Shown here in pieces: positions 32,161 through 40,912 of a DNA stretch of 64,000 bases. Under the pieces are notes generated by a model, which saw nothing but the letters and a program-made list of their open reading frames with translations, was not told where the DNA came from and ran no database searches. Both the position numbers and the translations under genes were made by a program. Every line of letters starts with the position of its first letter. The first letter of the stretch is position 1. Source of the DNA: Sthenelais limicola. Taxonomy: Eukaryota; Annelida; Polychaeta; Phyllodocida; Sigalionidae. The stretch lies in the NCBI GenBank assembly GCA_942159475.1, contig OW804094.1, positions 12,840,132 through 12,904,131 on the forward strand. The letters run 5' to 3'.

Positions 32161-32955
32161 CAACCCTACCCTGCAAGGGAACAACTATGTGCTGGTTGTG
32201 GTGGACCATTTTTCGAAATTGGCAGAGGCCTATCCTATGCCAGACCACACAGAGGAGCGGTGTGTGGAAGTCGTCTTCCAAGAATGGATCTTGTGCTTTG
32301 GATGTTGGAGTTCAGGTCTGCATTGTTGAAGGGTTTGTTTGAAATGCTCGGAATAGAAAAGTTAATCACCCTGCCGTATAGACCCCAGTCTAATGGACAG
32401 GCAGAGCGATTTAATTGATTCCTGGTTGAACAGTTGTCCTGCCTGACAGACTATAGTTCCTCTGATTGGGATATGCTGGCTCCGTGTATCGTCCATGCCT
32501 ATTGGGCTAATATACACATGAACACTCTGTGCACAGCAAATTCTATTGTATTCGGGACAGACCTGGTCACTCCAATGGACTTGACTGGAGTAGAACCGGG
32601 GAGCCTGGATTTTCCATGATCGAGTGGCGTTCATAGAGAACCTAAGATATTGGATGCGACTAGGGCGATGGCATCAATTTGTCCGGGATAACCTCAGAGT
32701 ATTGGCAGTGCACCAGAAATGAGATTATGACCGGAAGGCAAACCCTAGACACTTTGAGGTGGGTGCTGTTGTATACTGCTACAACCATCCTTTGGCCAGT
32801 AAGAAGATCTGTCCCAAATGGGATGGGCCCTTCAAGGTGAAACGATTCATAGGAGGCACAACCTTGGAAACAGTTAGGGTATCATGAGATGCCAAGTGGA
32901 CTATCTCAATCCCGCATTCGAAAAGAATGGGCCTATCCAGAGAGAGCACCCTCAA
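32161..32955 (+). pseudogene. Decayed Gypsy integrase
   Basis: The integrase core is recognisable as VVVDHFSKLAEAYPMPDHTEE (split in frame) and LPYRPQSNGQAERFN, with a stop right after it near 32417. The segment that normally holds the second catalytic Asp is deleted. The C-terminal part (HFEVGAVVYC, KWDGPFKV) is out of frame up to about 32940. No product is expected. Confidence 0.75.
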
Positions 32956-33409
32956 GGAATGGTGTCACGAAAACCAAGCATGGTTTTTTTAAAAGTATTT
33001 TGGTTATAATTCACAAACTATAAATGCGATCTGCACAATCTTTGTATCAAAATATGCATCCCCGAAGACTCTTATAAAAGACATCTTATATTGAGTCAGT
33101 AATAAATTAGTATCATGGTTTATTAATAAAACCTTGGAAAATGTCACATTGGACACTTTTCAATAGGGGTTTCCTCATTTTCTTTCTTGATATTTCATTG
33201 AGGGGCTCCATTGTCACCCAAGTTCATGAATTGTTTATTGCTTGTTGAAAGAATTAAGGATTGCAATTAGTTCCTTTTGAATAATAATGGGCCTTCAAAA
33301 GAGGAAAATTGATAAAGATTTAACACAAATAATAGTTTTATCAAATGGACTTATCTTGAGATACTTCCTCAAGCACTTGGATTATTTTTTACATCTCTGA
33401 ATATAAGTT

Positions 33410-33800
33410 TTGCCAAAAGGATGTATCTTCAGATACATCCTATGGCATTGTGATTTTGAGTGGATTTTGCTGAATATTATATTTGCCAAAAGGTGGTATA
33501 TTCAAATACGCCCTTCTTGTTATTATTTCTTCCACAGGAACTATGATTATTATCATTGCCAAAATGACTTATCTGGAATTACAACCTTTTGGCTCTTAAA
33601 ATTTCCCATCAATCACTCACAAACATTTTTGCCAAAATGGCGTAGAGAGAGATACGATATTTTGCTCCTTATATTTAAAAGAAATATAAGATTATTGTCA
33701 ATGCCAAAATATCTCAAGTAGAGATACATCATTTAGGCAGTAATCATATCAACATATAAATGAAAATAACTCCTTGGCCAAAGGTTGTATTTGGATCTAA
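33410..33800 (+). repeat. Right subterminal repeats of the transposon
   Basis: Looser copies of the left-hand motif: TGCCAAAAGGATGTATCTTC, TGCCAAAAGGTGGTATATTC, and TGCCAAAAT-started units at about 33411, 33483, 33556, 33630 and 33700. The first includes a perfect 10-bp-arm palindrome (33419-33440). They face the same way as the left array. Confidence 0.65.
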
Positions 33801-33993
33801 GAGGTTTTAGCTCAAACAATTTTTGCTGGCATTGAGATAAGATGTTTTTGTTTTGTGCCTAAAATCATTAATAATCATCAAATGTTTATGAAGACTAGAT
33901 CAAAATTTGCGGAATGAAATGGTTATTCACCCCATGAGAAAAAGTGAAATTATGCAAAAATGCTATATACGACCTTTGGGTTCTGACCCCACG

Positions 33994-36708
33994 AAATGTA
34001 TTTTCAAACAGGAAAAGGTAGATCTCCTCGGCTACCAGGTTTCCAAGGATGGGATTAACTCCCACCCAGATAAATGTAGTGCAATCAGGGATATGCTACC
34101 CCCAGAAGACGTGAGCGGAATTCGCTCCTTTCTAGGGATGACTAGGTATTACCGTCAATGTATTCCAGATTATGCTAAGGTAGCTTATCCGCTAGTAAAA
34201 CTTACCAAAAAGTACGCTAGGTTTGAATGGTTGGAAGAACAACAAAATTCTTTTGAAATGCTGAAGGAGCTACTTACTTCAGACAGAGTAATGGCACATC
34301 CCCAGCTAAATAAGGCCTACCGCCTTTATACAGATGCCTGTGATTACGCAATAGGGGCCATATTGGTCCAGACTGATAGTCAGGGTGTGGAGAGACCTGT
34401 TCAATATATCTCTAAACAACTCTCCGGACCACAGCTAAATTGGGCTACGATTGAGAAAGAGGCATATGCTATTGTTTATGCGCTAAACAAACTTAGGCCC
34501 TATCTTCAAGGTAGCGAGTTCAAAATTTATACGGATCACAAGCCATTAAAATCACTATTTGTAGGTGAAGTCAAAAACACAAAAATTCAGAGGTGGGCGG
34601 TACTTATAGCAGAATATGGGGCTCCCATTGAGTATAGGAAAGGGGCCAACAACATTAGGGCGGATATGCTCTCTCGAATAAAAACCAAGGGAAAAGAGCC
34701 GACTCTCAGTCAATTTGAAGTCTGCGCTTTAGAAGAAATAGATGAAATTCCTTGGGAATTTGATAAACTCGAGAAAGAGCAAATAAGGTTAGAACAGAGG
34801 GAAATGGATGAGTTCCAACAAGGGGTGGAAGAGGAGGGAGACTATACCATAATTGATGGAATGCTCTTTACTCTGATTCCTCCCCCAGGTAAGCCAGCCT
34901 ACCCCCGGTTGGTATTACCACCCTCAGCCAGGTATAGAGTAGTGAGGCGCGCCCACACTGAGGTAGGCCACCAGGGTATGCGAAAAACATTGGATAGAAT
35001 TCAAGAGGCCTATAAATGGCCCACAATGCGAAGGGATACTTTCCGTGTTTTGACCAAATGCGCTAGGTGTGCAGTGAACCGAGTCGGGCAGGCGCGTGTA
35101 CCTCCTACAGCTATGCCTCTGGCAAAATACCCTGGCCAGATACTAGGGATGGATCTGTGTGGTCCCTTCCCCGTTTCTGAACAAGGGAACAGGTATATAA
35201 TAACTGTAATAGATCACGCTACTGGCTGGGTAGAAGTTAAACCCATACCCACCAAAGCAGCTAAGAATATAGCTGACTATTTGGCGAATGAATACGTCCC
35301 CAGGTATGGCCCTCCAGAGGTAGTCATCACCGACAGGGGGCTAGAATTCATGAACCAACAGGTAGAAGGGTATCTCAAATCAATAGGCACTGAAGTAAGG
35401 CACTCCACAAGTTTCCACCCTACCACAAACGGTAAAATAGAGAGATTCCACAAAACATTTAAAGGAATACTCAGAAAATTCATAAACGCCAGACCAGCAG
35501 AGTGGGAGAGCCATTTAGGCCCTACCCTCTGGGCACATAGAGTCTCCACCTCTTGTGTAACTGGTTTCACACCATATTTTCTAACTTTCGGCACCAAACC
35601 AAAATACCCTTTTTCTAAAATATTCCCTACTCCAGAGGGAACAGAGGATGCCGTGCTAAGTGAGCGCCTACAGGCCTTGACAAGTGCGTTCAGAGAGGCC
35701 GCTGAGCGCACTGAGGCAAGTAGGGTGGCTAATTACGAAAGATTGAGAGCCAGAGCGAACGCAAAAGATCTAAACATAGGGGATCACGTAGTGGTGTTAT
35801 CGGGTACCAGCACTCCACTGGACCCGAAATGGGATCATGGTTACATGATAACTGGTATCAGGGGTACCGTCATAACTCTGAGAGGACCCCAAGGTGAACA
35901 AAAACGTATTAATAGAAATAGACTTAAGTTGGTATCAGGGGAAATAGAATGGGATGTACTGAGAACTAGGCAACCAAGGGCGGGTCAAGGTAAACGTAAT
36001 AGGGCTCGGAGACAGGCCCAACAAGCTAATCGAGTCAGACCACCACCCCCACAAAGGCCCGAGCCTCAGGCAGAGCCTGACCCTGTATTCATACCCATAC
36101 CTCACATGCCTCGTATAATTCAGGTAGAGCCACAGGAGGAAGACGCGCCCGCAAATCAACCAGAGGAAGAGCACATGCTAGTGGAGGACGAGGACCAAGT
36201 GCCACGCCCCCAACGACCACAACAAGTGCCACGCCCACCCCAGCAGCGACCACCAAAGGAGAAAGTACTAGTACTGGCTACACCTAAGCCAGTCACAGTG
36301 CGCCCACTCCTACCACCCTCCGTTGCTGTGGAGATTGCCCCTCAGCGCACACCACCTCCAGGTCCAGTCACAAGATCAAGGGCTAAGAGAGGGAGAGTTG
36401 AGACTCCAACTACAAACCCTCTACCCAAAGCCCTGAGCACTACATCTGAAGGCACCGAGAAGAGGATTAAGGTTTTCCACTCTTTGGGATCTACAAAGAG
36501 AGAGAGGCCTGACTCCTCCCCCAACCCAGTCTCACCTTCTTCACCTGTGCAGAGGCCTAGGAAGCTGCCCTGCATACCACCACCATCACCACCCCCATCG
36601 CCACCGCCACCACCATCACCCCCACCGTCACCCCCACCACAGCCCCAGCCATGGGAGTTCGATCCAGTGGCACCACCAGTGACGGATTTCTCTCCCACTT
36701 CACCCTAA
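33994..36708 (+). CDS. pol: pol 3' part: RT thumb, RNase H, integrase, proline-rich tail
   Basis: About 904 codons without a stop. The open frame begins upstream at 33907 in the transposon end; the element's own sequence starts at the AAAT duplication. In order: RT C-terminus (LLGYQVSKDGI, SFLGMTRYYR), RNase H (YTDACDYAIGAIL, first Asp codon at 34333; YTDHKPL), integrase HHCC finger (HTEVGH ... CARC), and the catalytic core with Asp codons at 35152 and 35332 and Glu at 35440, a D,D(35)E spacing. A GPY/F-like C-terminal domain follows (WDHGYMITGI). The last 230 residues are Pro/Arg/Glu-rich and end in a run of PPSPPP repeats overlapping env by 58 bases. The half-gene is intact but cut off from RT by the transposon. 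Confidence 0.92.
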   Translation, partial: KCIFKQEKVDLLGYQVSKDGINSHPDKCSAIRDMLPPEDVSGIRSFLGMTRYYRQCIPDYAKVAYPLVKLTKKYARFEWLEEQQNSFEMLKELLTSDRVMAHPQLNKAYRLYTDACDYAIGAILVQTDSQGVERPVQYISKQLSGPQLNWATIEKEAYAIVYALNKLRPYLQGSEFKIYTDHKPLKSLFVGEVKNTKIQRWAVLIAEYGAPIEYRKGANNIRADMLSRIKTKGKEPTLSQFEVCALEEIDEIPWEFDKLEKEQIRLEQREMDEFQQGVEEEGDYTIIDGMLFTLIPPPGKPAYPRLVLPPSARYRVVRRAHTEVGHQGMRKTLDRIQEAYKWPTMRRDTFRVLTKCARCAVNRVGQARVPPTAMPLAKYPGQILGMDLCGPFPVSEQGNRYIITVIDHATGWVEVKPIPTKAAKNIADYLANEYVPRYGPPEVVITDRGLEFMNQQVEGYLKSIGTEVRHSTSFHPTTNGKIERFHKTFKGILRKFINARPAEWESHLGPTLWAHRVSTSCVTGFTPYFLTFGTKPKYPFSKIFPTPEGTEDAVLSERLQALTSAFREAAERTEASRVANYERLRARANAKDLNIGDHVVVLSGTSTPLDPKWDHGYMITGIRGTVITLRGPQGEQKRINRNRLKLVSGEIEWDVLRTRQPRAGQGKRNRARRQAQQANRVRPPPPQRPEPQAEPDPVFIPIPHMPRIIQVEPQEEDAPANQPEEEHMLVEDEDQVPRPQRPQQVPRPPQQRPPKEKVLVLATPKPVTVRPLLPPSVAVEIAPQRTPPPGPVTRSRAKRGRVETPTTNPLPKALSTTSEGTEKRIKVFHSLGSTKRERPDSSPNPVSPSSPVQRPRKLPCIPPPSPPPSPPPPPSPPPSPPPQPQPWEFDPVAPPVTDFSPTSP
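36636..36650 (+). promoter_or_regulatory. Candidate env splice acceptor
   Basis: A C-rich stretch coding the pol proline repeats ends in CACCACAG (AG at 36641-36642), with a second CAG just before the env ATG at 36651. With the donor at 23828 this would give an env mRNA. Inferred. Confidence 0.35.
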
Positions 36709-37904
36709 AAACCCTCCTGATGATCGTCTTAACCACAATGGTTAGAGGCGGTCTGTTTGAGGAGGAAGGGGTGTTAGTGTATGAGGAAGGGGAGGTCAGA
36801 GCCCTGACCGCGACTTGGACGACTGTGATTGTACTACACCCTCCCACACCCCCTCCTGTCAAAACTTGGATCTCGGTTCTTAAACGAAGGATTGCAGAGC
36901 TCAGACAGGCGGAGGTTGTGGGAGACCAAGATGTTCTCCACTGGGAGGAGCACATGGAGTTCCTCCGGACAGAGATACCAGCACAGGCCCACCTCAAAAA
37001 CAGGAAGAAGAGGGGCCTATTTAATTTTGTGGGTTCGTTGAGCCGTGCCCTGTTTGGCACAGCTACGGTTGGACAGGTCGAGGAATTGCAAGCGGCAGTT
37101 CAAGCGACCCACAATAGTGAGGAAATATTAGCCCATTGTCAAGAGGAGATGGTGTCTGTGCTGAACCAAACTAGACTCTATATGAGAGAAAACCGTATGG
37201 ACATTGCTGCGCTCCAAGCTGCAGCCAATAACATCTCCCGTCAGGTGGCTGATATCTTAACACATTTGAATGGTTTTAGTATAGAAATTCACCGAATCCA
37301 CATGCGAAGGGAAGTGGATGTTCTATTGCAACAAGTAGGTAGAGCGGTAGAAAATTACTACCGTCAGAACGAATTGTTCTATCGTCAGCGAATTCAGCTG
37401 GAAAGGGGATTCTTAACTGACCAGATTTTACCACTGGCATATTTATCAGAAATTCTGTCTAAATTACAAGAAGGGAAGCATTATACCCCACAAGATAACC
37501 GCTGGTATTACAGGCACCTGAACGTCCAACTATTACTAGATGGCGAGCAGGAGTTGGTATATCAGACGGTAATTCCGGCTGTTTCAGGCACCCAATTTCT
37601 ACATTATAGACTAAAATATTTCCCCGTCCCGTATGGTGCTGACCACCTCAGAAAGTTAATGGGAGAGGAAGAAGTGGCCCTAGACAGCGTGTCAAGTGCA
37701 TCTTTCCTCCCACAGCACTGTATTGGGTTTAAACCACAAATTTGCTCAGCTGCAATTGAACATCTAACCCCAACTTGTGAGACCAATATCATCATGGGTA
37801 AAAGACCCGATCTTTGTAAGGCCCAGATTTTGAAGAGAGGTAATTTGACCAATCAAGTATTTAGAGAGGGAGAGTCCATTTCTTCTATAATTTTCCCCCC
37901 CTAG
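36651..37904 (+). CDS. env: env: F-like class I fusion glycoprotein, N-terminal 417 codons
   Basis: Predicted membrane glycoprotein for cell fusion, by analogy with errantivirus Env and baculovirus F. It starts at an ATG in good context within the pol tail. A hydrophobic core at residues 21-31 acts as a signal peptide. A short N-terminal subunit (about 35-121) ends in a furin-type site RKKR (118-121). The next residues, GLFNFVGSLSRALFG, form a fusion-peptide-like segment, followed by a long heptad-like helix (about 140-270). A Cys-containing region (about 360-400; HCIGF, ICSAA, PTCETN, DLCKA) matches the pattern of the F-like ectodomain. Sequons include NQT, NIS and NLT. The stop at 37902-37904 directly follows a C7 run. 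The rest, with the anchor, is in another frame. Confidence 0.85.
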   Translation: MGVRSSGTTSDGFLSHFTLKTLLMIVLTTMVRGGLFEEEGVLVYEEGEVRALTATWTTVIVLHPPTPPPVKTWISVLKRRIAELRQAEVVGDQDVLHWEEHMEFLRTEIPAQAHLKNRKKRGLFNFVGSLSRALFGTATVGQVEELQAAVQATHNSEEILAHCQEEMVSVLNQTRLYMRENRMDIAALQAAANNISRQVADILTHLNGFSIEIHRIHMRREVDVLLQQVGRAVENYYRQNELFYRQRIQLERGFLTDQILPLAYLSEILSKLQEGKHYTPQDNRWYYRHLNVQLLLDGEQELVYQTVIPAVSGTQFLHYRLKYFPVPYGADHLRKLMGEEEVALDSVSSASFLPQHCIGFKPQICSAAIEHLTPTCETNIIMGKRPDLCKAQILKRGNLTNQVFREGESISSIIFPP

Positions 37905-38557
37905 AAACCATCCTGAGGTGTCCTGGGCAGAAGCCAGTAATTAAAATGTATCGCCAGCATACTAGGGTAATATTAGAAGACGGTTGTCTCCTGGTTGGAA
38001 AGGATTGGCGTGTGAGTAGCATCAAACGCCATAAGTCCCATATAATTCTCCCCACCCCCACGATTATGCCCCTCCCCGGGTTTAATCTGACTTATGGAAA
38101 TTTCTCCCTTTACCCCCAATTAACCCAACAATTGACCCTTTTACAGAGAGCCGAGATACCCTTACTCTCTCTCACCGATTTTCCTAAGCCCATTTCCCCC
38201 ACACCTATCCCTAGCCCCTGGTCTGAAAGTTCTATCTGGGGTATAGCCACTCTCATCCCCACCCTCCTAGGAGTCATGACCCTGGGAATCCTCTACCTCC
38301 GCCGCCGAAAGGGGCTTGCCCCCAGAGGCATGGTCAACCTCCAGTGTTGCCAAAGGAACCGTAGGCCCCGAGAGAACGCCCCCGAAGAACCCCCAACCCT
38401 CACCCTGGAAATCCTACCCCCCCAAGACGAAGATCGAGAGGATGGAGAATCTGACCCTGGCGCCAGGGCTGATTCCCGCCCCTTTGAACACCTCCCCGCC
38501 CACCCCTCTACCTCACCATATTACGCTGCCAATCTCGGACTGACCAGGATGAAGTAA
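37904..38557 (+). CDS. env: env C-terminal part with membrane anchor (shifted frame)
   Basis: Open from before the env stop. The first ATG is at 37946 (203 codons from there), but it is more likely the continuation of env. It has further ectodomain with a Cys (DGCLLVG) and sequons (NLT, NFS), a proline-rich stem, and one transmembrane helix of about 23 residues (SSIWGIATLIPTLLGVMTLG..., nt 38231-38299). A basic stop-transfer RRRK and a cytoplasmic tail of about 80 residues follow. Because the upstream part lacks an anchor and this one lacks a signal peptide, the two make sense as one gene broken by a single-base indel in the C run. A -1 recoding event at the run, or a sequencing error, cannot be excluded. 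Confidence 0.75.
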   Translation, partial: ETILRCPGQKPVIKMYRQHTRVILEDGCLLVGKDWRVSSIKRHKSHIILPTPTIMPLPGFNLTYGNFSLYPQLTQQLTLLQRAEIPLLSLTDFPKPISPTPIPSPWSESSIWGIATLIPTLLGVMTLGILYLRRRKGLAPRGMVNLQCCQRNRRPRENAPEEPPTLTLEILPPQDEDREDGESDPGARADSRPFEHLPAHPSTSPYYAANLGLTRMK

Positions 38558-39505
38558 TAAGTTTCAGCTATTTTGTTTGGTTTTCTGGGTAGTACTTTAA
38601 TCACTTTATGAACTTGTCTTTTCTTTGTACTCTTTTAATATTTTACTATTAATGCTGTTTTGCCCTCTCTCGGGTGCGAGAGAGACCGCAGAGCAAAGAG
38701 TAACATACCTGGGTGAAATCCATTTCTCTCTCAGGAGAAAATGGTGGAATCCACGGACAAGGATCCAGCCCAAAGGTATTTTATCCAACTCTCGCTATGA
38801 GAAGTTGTTTTATGCAGACAGAATGGGGCGAGTAAGAGGAGTCTGAGAAGAAGCACCACAGGACCAGAGCTTCTTGTCTATCTCCAAACCATTCTGCTTT
38901 GAAGTGTATTTTTCATTGAGGAGTTTTATAAGCCAAACTGCAGGAGAAAACATGTGCTCTGCAGTTATTTTAGGGTTTTTAATAATGAAAATACGGTAGT
39001 GTTGACTACCCAACCGTTCTCGCTCTCAAAGGCCAAGAGAGAGAGAGAGAGAGAGAGAGACGGGCGCCCAGTCGGCCAGCGACGAGGTCCAGCGGGGGCC
39101 TCGGCTGGTCAGGCGGGCAGAGGAGACGTCGGTGACGACCGCACTAGAGGAATTTGTGTAGTAGAACCCCCAGAGGGAGACAGACATTTGTAGAAGTGTT
39201 CAGAAGCACACTTATATACACAAAGACTTCTCTTACCCATGTTGACTAAAAGACTTTTTAGTAATTGAATGAAGGCATCATACGATAATGAACCTTCCCC
39301 TAAGGAGACATCTCCAGAGACATTTTTTCTGACCGATTAAGGTCCCAAAGAGACATTTTTACCTTTGACTCGTATTATATCTATCTTCTTATCTTACTGC
39401 TTTAACATGTATGTTTTTAGTAATGTTACTTGTATTGATGGGGCGGACGGCTAGTATTTTGTTTGAAAGACTGTGTTTTCAATCAAAAGAAAAATATTGG
39501 ACGAA
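38558..39505 (+). other. Long 3' untranslated region of the retroelement
   Basis: About 950 bp between env and the 3' LTR, unusual in length. It has a small frame from the ATG at 38652 to 38846 (64 codons, no known motifs), a GA microsatellite (about 39038-39060) and a G/C-rich stretch (39060-39140). The only purine tract near the LTR (AAAAGAAAAA, about 39486-39495) stops about 10 bases before it, not flush as expected for a polypurine primer. Confidence 0.5.
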
Positions 39506-40112
39506 TGTAAAGAATTGCAATTCTTGCGAGCGGAATTTACCCATAGAGTGGCCGTCCCCCCCTCCCCCTCTCCCCCCCCCCTCCCCTCCGCCTGGGCCTC
39601 GACCGCCACGCAGGACCTGGGTGGAGCGGGGGAGAGCGGGGCACTGGACATCTGTTGTTATGTGTCTACCTGTTTGATTGTCTTAGCAACCGAAATAGCA
39701 TCGCCAATTGTTCTCCGGCGTGACTCTCATTACGGGGTGGGGGGAAGGGACTGGGGGAGGGAGGGGACGCTACATGCTTGGGTCAGGGATAATGGGAGGG
39801 GAGGGGGGGTTGAGGGCAAGGGATCCTCCGCGCAGGCGCACAGCGCATGGCCTTGGCGTGGGAGAGCGCTGGGGGTCATGATCATGTGGAGGAGGATCCC
39901 CCTCAGCCAATCATAAGGGTGGATCGCCGGGAGCGCACTTTGCTATACCCATTTTGATGCTAATGAATAATTAACGTGTGACTATAAATAAAGAGGACAG
40001 AGTAAGCTTGGACACACCTTGCTGCCTGGCCGAAGACTACTATCATCCGACTTCTCTGACTTCATCATTTTGCATACCGAATCTCTGGGCAAATTGCCAT
40101 TGCATTTTCACA
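39506..40112 (+). repeat. 3' LTR
   Basis: About 607 bp, TG...CA, nearly identical to 23130-23732; the length difference lies in the C-rich run. It is followed directly by the GTAC duplication (40113-40116). Its open frame on the plus strand is incidental. Confidence 0.95.
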
Positions 40113-40210
40113 GTACAGCTCTCCAGGCCCAGACTAAGGGCGGTCTAGTTGTGTCTAGCTGGGCTGGGCCCTAATTGGCTCTAATATGCTGCTGGCAGTC
40201 TGTGCTATAG

Positions 40211-40445
40211 GGGTCAGATTTTTAGAAAATGTACAATTCAACTTCCCCAATCTTCTCAAATAACCCAAATTTCAAACGAAAAAGATGTTCAAAATACAGC
40301 TCAACCTAACCAAACAGATTGCTAGAATCAATGTAATGCCGAATATACTCGAATTTACCTAGTATTGACCAAATTGCAGCCTAATTTAGCAGAATTTACT
40401 AAATGTGTACAGCTGCCAATTGTACATTTTCTGAAAACCTGACCC
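40211..40445 (+). mobile_element. MITE family A, duplicated unit 1
   Basis: GGGTCAGATTTTTAGAAAAT at the left and CTGAAAACCTGACCC at the right. The 110 bp following (GTGTGTGTGAAGGCAGGACT...) is repeated after the next copy. Confidence 0.75.
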
Positions 40446-40577
40446 GTGTGTGTGTGAAGGCAGGACTGTAGATTATAGCAGGCTTTATGTGTTCACTACA
40501 CATGTGTAATGTACTTATAGCTTAGTCTCACGGTGGACACTCACCCACTGATGTCGCTTGTCTAGTTTAAAGTTATA

Positions 40578-40803
40578 TGAGTCAGATTCTCAGAACATGT
40601 ACAATTCAACGTCGCCAATCTTCTCAAATAACCCAAATTTCAGACGAAAAAAAAGTTCAAAATACAGTTTAACCTAACCAAACAGATTTCTAGAATCAAT
40701 GTTATGCCGAATTTACCTAGTATTGACCTAATTGCAGCCTAATTTAGCAGAATTTACTGAATGTGTACAGCTGCCAATTGTACATTTTCTGAAAATCTGA
40801 CCC
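40578..40803 (+). mobile_element. MITE family A, duplicated unit 2
   Basis: GAGTCAGATTCTCAGAACAT at the left and CTGAAAATCTGACCC at the right. With its right flank (to about 40912) it repeats 40211-40555, a tandem duplication of MITE plus flank of about 360 bp. Confidence 0.75.
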
Positions 40804-40912
40804 ATGTGTGTGTGAAGGCAGGACTGTAGATTATAGCAGGCTTTATGTGTTCACTACACATGTGTAATGTACTTATAGCTTAGTCTCATGGTGGACACCC
40901 ACCCACTGATGT

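Larger units (their letters stand above)
26294..33993. mobile_element. 7.7-kb inverted-repeat DNA transposon inside pol
   Basis: The left end CGTGGGGTCAGAACCAAAAG and the right end (its inverted copy, one mismatch) match for about 27 bp. AAAT on each side (26290-26293, 33994-33997) is a 4-bp target duplication; a shorter AA duplication with one more terminal base pair is also possible. The two pol halves are collinear across it. It has subterminal dyad arrays on both sides and no transposase frame. The centre is filled by a dead Gypsy element. The superfamily is unassigned: a 4-bp target alone does not decide it. Confidence 0.85.
23130..40112 (+). mobile_element. Env-bearing LTR retroelement (errantivirus-like)
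   Basis: The full provirus-like unit is LTR, primer site, gag, pro, pol, env, LTR, with a GTAC target duplication. Its span is 16983 bp, of which 7.7 kb (26294-33993) is an inserted DNA transposon, so the element itself is about 9.3 kb. The domain order (protease, RT, RNase H, integrase) is that of Ty3/Gypsy elements. The env is of the baculovirus-F/errantivirus type, judged by the cleavage motif and architecture. The near identity of the LTRs argues for recent insertion. Reading-frame breaks lie in RT and env. The family name is inference; an RT/integrase tree would place it. Confidence 0.9.

Noticed and set aside
35277..36698. Antisense frames under pol (144, 79 and 118 codons)
   Set aside because: Shadows of the intact pol frame; the Gly-rich one mirrors the proline repeats.
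39473..39916. 147-codon frame over the 3' LTR (and its twin in the 5' LTR)
   Set aside because: Chance frame in G/C-rich LTR sequence with no motif.
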